A stretch of DNA of 45,871 nt from Gemmatimonadota bacterium (GTDB lineage Bacteria; JAAXHH01): positions 9,788 through 55,658 of the forward strand of contig JAPOYX010000041.1 in NCBI GenBank assembly GCA_026706345.1, in the 5' to 3' direction. The notes under the pieces were generated by a model that saw nothing but the letters and a program-made list of their open reading frames with translations, was not told where the DNA came from and made no database searches. The position numbers were made by a program, and so were the translations under genes. Below are positions 42,318 through 45,871 of the stretch, piece after piece. The stretch's first letter is position 1. Each line of letters begins with the position of its first letter.

Positions 42318-43634
42318 TCAGTCCACCAGCGCCTGATAGACGAGTGCCCGGATGCGCTGATGGTCGTCGAGGCCCTGGGCGGGGATGACCTGCGTCATAT
42401 ACGAAACCACCAGTTCTTCGGCCGGATCGACCCAGTACGTGGAGTGATAAGCTCCTCCCCAGGCGTATGCCCCCGGAGAACCCGGCAATCCGCTCCAGCC
42501 GATCTCCTTCGTAATACCGAACCCCAGGCCAAACCCGCCGCCGTCGCCCTGCCACGCATCGTGGACATGATCGACGGTCATGAGCTGCACGGTCTTGGGC
42601 GACAGGATGCGCGCCCCGTCCAGTATGCCCCCTCGCCGGAGCGCTTCAAGAAATCGGGCGTAATCCATCGGCGTGGAGACGAGCCCCGCGCCTCCTGAGA
42701 AGCTCTTGCGCGGTCCCTCGAGATACATGCCCTGTCCGACCATGTGCCCCGGATCGGCCGCGCGCTCCATCCCCTTTTCTTCCGTCACCGAGTATACGAC
42801 GGTGAGTCGGTCCGCTTTGTCCGGCGGCACGTAGAAGTGTGTATCCACCATGCCCAGCGGCTCGAGGATCTCGACCCGGAGGAATTCGTCCAGCGGCATG
42901 CCGGAAGCCCGCTCGATCACCACGCCAAGAATGTCTGTGGCGTAGCCGTATACGAACGCTTCGCCCGGGTGGGTGTCCATGGGCAGTTCGCCCATGCGCT
43001 CGACGGTGTCGGCAATCGGTTCGTCGCGGTCCGCGAAATACCAGCCTACGATGCCGGCCTCTTCCCAGCGCTCGGCGCCGGGTCCCCACCCGTACCCGAT
43101 GCCGGCGGTGTGGCTGAGCAGGTCGCGCACGGTGATTTTACGGCTGGCGGGAACGACCTCAAAGCCCTCATCTTCGGTTTTAACCGCGACGGTCGTGCTA
43201 TCGAATTCGGGGATAAAATCACCCAGGTCCTGGTCGATCAGCAGGCGCCCCTGCTCCTGCAGCATCATCACGCCCACCGATATGACCGCCTTGGTCTGCG
43301 ACGCGATGCGGAACAGGTCCGTGATCTCGAGCGGTTCCCCCGCCTCGCGGTCCCGATAGCCGAAGGCCCTGGCGTAGATCACGTGCCCGCGCCGCCCTAT
43401 CACGAGCGCGGCGCCCGGCAGCCGTTCTTCCTCGACATACTTTTCAAGCACCGCATCGATGCGCGCAAGCCGTTCGGAAGAGACACCTGCATCCTCAGGA
43501 CTGGCCGGGGCGAAAGATTGAGCGAAAACCCGCGGAGCGGCGGTTGTACAGAAGAGCAACGCCGCAAGCAGCGGGAACAGGACGCGGAAACGTCGTATCG
43601 ACAACGAGGTTTTAGTAAAATACCATGTTAACAT
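42318..43634 (-). CDS. Beta-lactamase-family serine hydrolase (class C / PBP4-like), exported
   Basis: I chose the ATG at 43634, preceded by GAGAAGGGA; upstream in-frame ATGs at 43655 and 43679 are weaker. The 438-aa protein has a signal peptide (about 1-39, FRVLFPLLAALLFCTTAAPRVFAQ). The catalytic SxxK is Ser112-Lys115 (IASQTKAV). The second motif position appears as FVYGYATDILG and a late HxG-like motif lies in GGAYHSTYWVDP. The family covers esterases and peptidases as well as AmpC, so this is not evidence of antibiotic resistance. It probably acts in the periplasm. Confidence 0.88.
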   Translation of the reverse strand: MLTWYFTKTSLSIRRFRVLFPLLAALLFCTTAAPRVFAQSFAPASPEDAGVSSERLARIDAVLEKYVEEERLPGAALVIGRRGHVIYARAFGYRDREAGEPLEITDLFRIASQTKAVISVGVMMLQEQGRLLIDQDLGDFIPEFDSTTVAVKTEDEGFEVVPASRKITVRDLLSHTAGIGYGWGPGAERWEEAGIVGWYFADRDEPIADTVERMGELPMDTHPGEAFVYGYATDILGVVIERASGMPLDEFLRVEILEPLGMVDTHFYVPPDKADRLTVVYSVTEEKGMERAADPGHMVGQGMYLEGPRKSFSGGAGLVSTPMDYARFLEALRRGGILDGARILSPKTVQLMTVDHVHDAWQGDGGGFGLGFGITKEIGWSGLPGSPGAYAWGGAYHSTYWVDPAEELVVSYMTQVIPAQGLDDHQRIRALVYQALVD

Positions 43635-43820
43635 AGTTATACATCCCTTCTCCAGCATGGTCATCGAAGGTGTCGACATCCCGAGTATTCACAAATACCA
43701 ACATGATAAATAACCTGTCGACAGTAAATAGTTGTTTCTTGACCCTCTCCGGCCTGCCGCGGCCTATAACTGCCCGGTATTTCCCAATCTTCGATCCGTG
43801 GGCGTGCTTCGCGGCCGATC

Positions 43821-44705
43821 CTAACCCCGGTAATCGAATTCCCTCCCGATCTTCCAGACGCCTTTTTCGCGAAACGCGGGAATGGACTGCCGCCGGGCGG
43901 CGTTTGTGACGGCCGGCGGCGACAGGTCGTTCTGCCTGATGTAGTCCGAAAGCCGGATGATTTCTGCGCCTTTCAAGTAGCTCAGCCGTTTGTGCAGCGA
44001 TTCCGTAAGCCCAAGGAATACGATATTTTCCATAGCCTTAGTCGATGCGTTATCCCCATATTCCCTGAACGCCTGGTAATACCTTTCCTTCTCAGCATTG
44101 CGTATGATGATACGGGGCAGACCGAGTTGCAGAAGCTGGAAATTCATGATGACCCGTCCCAGTCTGCCGTTTCCGTCACAGAAGGGATGTATGTACTCGA
44201 AATCCAGATGAAACAGCGCGATCTTGTCCAGGAAGTAAGCATCCAGATCGCTGACGTAATCGATAAGGATGTTTTCCATCATGCGTTCCACGCGCTCGGG
44301 CGCAATATGCGTCCCCACTCGAACGTATTCGCCCTTCTTTCGGAATCGTCCGGCGATGGAATCATCGATGCCGCCCATCAGCATCCGATGAAACTCCAGG
44401 ATAAGGGTCTCGCTCAACTCGCTGTCTTTCGCCCTGGTACGCTTGTATTCCATGACCCTGGCAAGGTTCTTCGCCTCGTAGACTTCGCGGATGGATACGT
44501 TCCGGGACAACATCTGTTCCAGAAGGATCCGTTCTGTTTCCTCAAGCGACAGCGTGGAATTCTCGATGGCGTTCGAGTTATATACGCTCTCGGCTATCTC
44601 TACCTCGTCGATCATGGACAGGAGCGAATCCCTGCCTTTTCGCAGGGTGTCGTATTCACGTTTCAGCGAATGGATGCGGTTTTTCATTGGGCGCGTGGTA
44701 GCCAT
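43821..44705 (-). CDS. Fic-domain protein (AMPylase-type)
   Basis: The 294-aa protein carries the complete Fic motif HPFCDGNGRLGR at 173-184, with the catalytic His and phosphate-binding Gly-Asn-Gly-Arg. An inhibitory helix motif S-x-x-x-E-N (SNAIEN, 44-49) lies at the N-terminus, so it is a self-regulated class II Fic protein. A C-terminal winged-helix-like segment (about 225-294) is typical for this group. Fic enzymes transfer AMP or related groups to protein hydroxyls. The target is unknown. The promoter -10 box is so close to the ATG that the mRNA may be leaderless. Confidence 0.92.
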   Translation of the reverse strand: MATTRPMKNRIHSLKREYDTLRKGRDSLLSMIDEVEIAESVYNSNAIENSTLSLEETERILLEQMLSRNVSIREVYEAKNLARVMEYKRTRAKDSELSETLILEFHRMLMGGIDDSIAGRFRKKGEYVRVGTHIAPERVERMMENILIDYVSDLDAYFLDKIALFHLDFEYIHPFCDGNGRLGRVIMNFQLLQLGLPRIIIRNAEKERYYQAFREYGDNASTKAMENIVFLGLTESLHKRLSYLKGAEIIRLSDYIRQNDLSPPAVTNAARRQSIPAFREKGVWKIGREFDYRG

Positions 44706-44711
44706 ATGGTT

Positions 44712-44740
44712 AAATTAGATCATTCACTTGTTATTGTCAA
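44712..44740 (-). promoter_or_regulatory. Putative promoter of the Fic gene
   Basis: On the minus strand TTGACA (44740-44735), 17 bp, then TAATTT (44717-44712). A start about 7 nt past the -10 box falls on the Fic ATG (44705). The AT-rich gap is shared with the divergent GNAT gene and also contains TTCAC..GTGAA inverted arms. Confidence 0.5.
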
Positions 44741-44802
44741 AATTATGTGAATAGTCTCGTATTTATGGGGATTGTTCACGGGTCTATGGTAAAAAGTACA
44801 TT

Positions 44803-45871
44803 ATGGTTTCCAGTATAAACCTACCCCAGGCATCGCTCACCTCGCTTCAGACAAACCGGCTGATCTTGCGACCGATTAACATGGATCATGTCGACGCACT
44901 GCACCGGGTCATTTATGCTGATCCGGACGTGGCTTCCTTCTACGCCGGCGAGGTACAGACCCTCGAAGAAACACGCGACATCGTGATGCACAGCGCATGG
45001 TTGAACCGGCATTGCGGAACCCAGGGATGGGGTTCCTGGGCGATCTTACGCAAAGAGGACGCCGGATTGATAGGACGCATCAACCTGGGCAGACCTGACC
45101 GGACCTATTACACCGTCCTGGAGGAGGAACGGAACAGCCCGTTCGTCCCGCTCGATACGGAGATAGGTTATGCGGTTGCAAAAACCTACCGGGGACGGGG
45201 CTATGCTTCAGAAGCCGCACGGGCGGTAATAGATTACGCATTCCGTACGCTGCATATTCCCAGGATAGTCACACCGGCCGACGCGGACAATGAACCGTCC
45301 CAGAAGCTGCTCAAGCGGCTGGGATTCCGTATGCAAAGAAACGTACACCCGGAATATGAAGGCATCGCCGGTGTACTGCAGAATCCAGCCTTCCCCGGTA
45401 CATCGCATCCATCAGGACGCGATCGGCAATCGTTACACGGTCGGTCAACTTTACCTATAAAGCGTAAGGAATTGATCGAGCCTCCCTTCGAAACCAATCA
45501 GTACTATATCCGCGGCCTCGAATTGGAGGATTGTGAGGCGATTGATCGTATTGTCCGGAATGCGCCGGATGCCGCTCGGACCTTTGGTCATATGCATACA
45601 TATGAAATGGTATGCGGTGAACTGCTCCTCGTCCATGAATGTCCCACCGGATCAAGGATACGCGAAGGCTTTTCAGGCAGGGATGAGGGCCTGGGGACTT
45701 TTGTCATCAAGTCAAAGCGCGACCGGAAACCCGTTGGCGTCATTCACCTCGGACCGGCTGCGCGAAACTACTGGATCGCAATCGAAAATGACCCTCACGG
45801 CGAATGTACGTGTTTTGAAGTCGATTTTGCCTGCATACTCGATCCCGCAGTCGATTCTGTACCAAATACCC
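44803..45871 (+). CDS. Tandem GNAT N-acetyltransferase, C-terminus cut by window edge
   Basis: The frame from the ATG at 44803 is open for at least 356 codons to the window end. Residues about 15-185 form a RimJ/RimL-type GNAT domain: TNRLILRPINMDHVDAL at the start, then EIGYAVAKTYRGRGYASEAAR with the acetyl-CoA loop RGRGYA (130-135), then DNEPSQKLLKRLGF. After a polar linker (about 195-225) a second domain begins FETNQYYIRGLELEDCEAIDRIV and has an FVIKSKRDRKPVGVIHLG strand, matching another GNAT-like fold. The second half is incomplete, so its activity cannot be judged. The gene is divergent from the Fic gene. Confidence 0.82.
   Translation, partial: MVSSINLPQASLTSLQTNRLILRPINMDHVDALHRVIYADPDVASFYAGEVQTLEETRDIVMHSAWLNRHCGTQGWGSWAILRKEDAGLIGRINLGRPDRTYYTVLEEERNSPFVPLDTEIGYAVAKTYRGRGYASEAARAVIDYAFRTLHIPRIVTPADADNEPSQKLLKRLGFRMQRNVHPEYEGIAGVLQNPAFPGTSHPSGRDRQSLHGRSTLPIKRKELIEPPFETNQYYIRGLELEDCEAIDRIVRNAPDAARTFGHMHTYEMVCGELLLVHECPTGSRIREGFSGRDEGLGTFVIKSKRDRKPVGVIHLGPAARNYWIAIENDPHGECTCFEVDFACILDPAVDSVPNT

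Overview
The window is 45.9 kb of mostly high-GC bacterial chromosome. It is broken by AT-richer islands at about 3.54-4.41 kb, 5.28-7.4 kb and 24.8-26.0 kb. Genes are dense on both strands, and some are coupled by 4-nt ATGA overlaps. I found no rRNA, tRNA, CRISPR array, integrase or transposase. The mix of housekeeping genes (cysS, murD, a UPF0182 membrane protein, an assimilatory sulfate reduction operon) with scattered catabolic enzymes (enolase superfamily, two PhyH dioxygenases, sugar isomerase, two amidohydrolases, sarcosine-oxidase-like protein) resembles metagenome-derived bacteria such as Latescibacterota or Poribacteria. That placement is a guess; the sequence does not prove it.

Layout. 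0-1.8 kb: an enolase-superfamily enzyme cut by the window edge, then a Phd/VapC toxin-antitoxin pair with a palindromic operator-promoter. 1.9-3.5 kb: a PhyH dioxygenase and a hydroxypyruvate-isomerase-like protein. 3.5-4.3 kb: an AT-rich island with a Panacea-domain (DUF4065) protein overlapping a small membrane protein, a candidate PanAT toxin-antitoxin pair. 4.4-9.0 kb: two amidohydrolases flanking an AT-rich methyltransferase-like plus radical-SAM pair and a retropepsin-like protease. 9.1-10.8 kb: an APC permease and a tiny membrane protein. 11.0-14.2 kb: a sulfate-assimilation operon (siroheme sulfite/nitrite reductase, APS/PAPS reductase, two unknown ORFs) behind a near-consensus promoter. 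14.3-17.6 kb: a deoxyhypusine-synthase-like protein, a TIM-barrel-like protein and a methyltransferase.

17.7-26.4 kb: a very large secreted RHS/YD-repeat locus. A strong promoter and an intrinsic terminator lie in its leader. The reading frame is split by an exact 16-bp tandem duplication. The C-terminal tip is AT-rich, a two-helix membrane protein (candidate immunity protein) follows, and a decayed duplicate of the RHS core lies further downstream. This is the typical shape of a polymorphic toxin with an exchanged tip cassette.

26.4-37.6 kb is mainly minus strand: cysS with an NAD-dependent epimerase, a solute-binding lipoprotein, a second PhyH, a sarcosine-oxidase-like protein coupled to an ACP-phosphodiesterase-like gene, a hydrolase-OsmC fusion, UPF0182 and a phosphotransferase. 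37.7-45.9 kb: a DUF2064 glycosyltransferase, murD, a 3-hydroxyacyl-CoA dehydrogenase, an M24 peptidase, a beta-lactamase-family hydrolase, a Fic protein and a tandem GNAT protein cut by the window edge.

A pattern across the window is short imperfect tandem repeats (about 10-25 bp) at gene ends, in intergenic gaps and inside low-complexity protein inserts. The RHS frameshift looks like a fresh example of the same slippage process.
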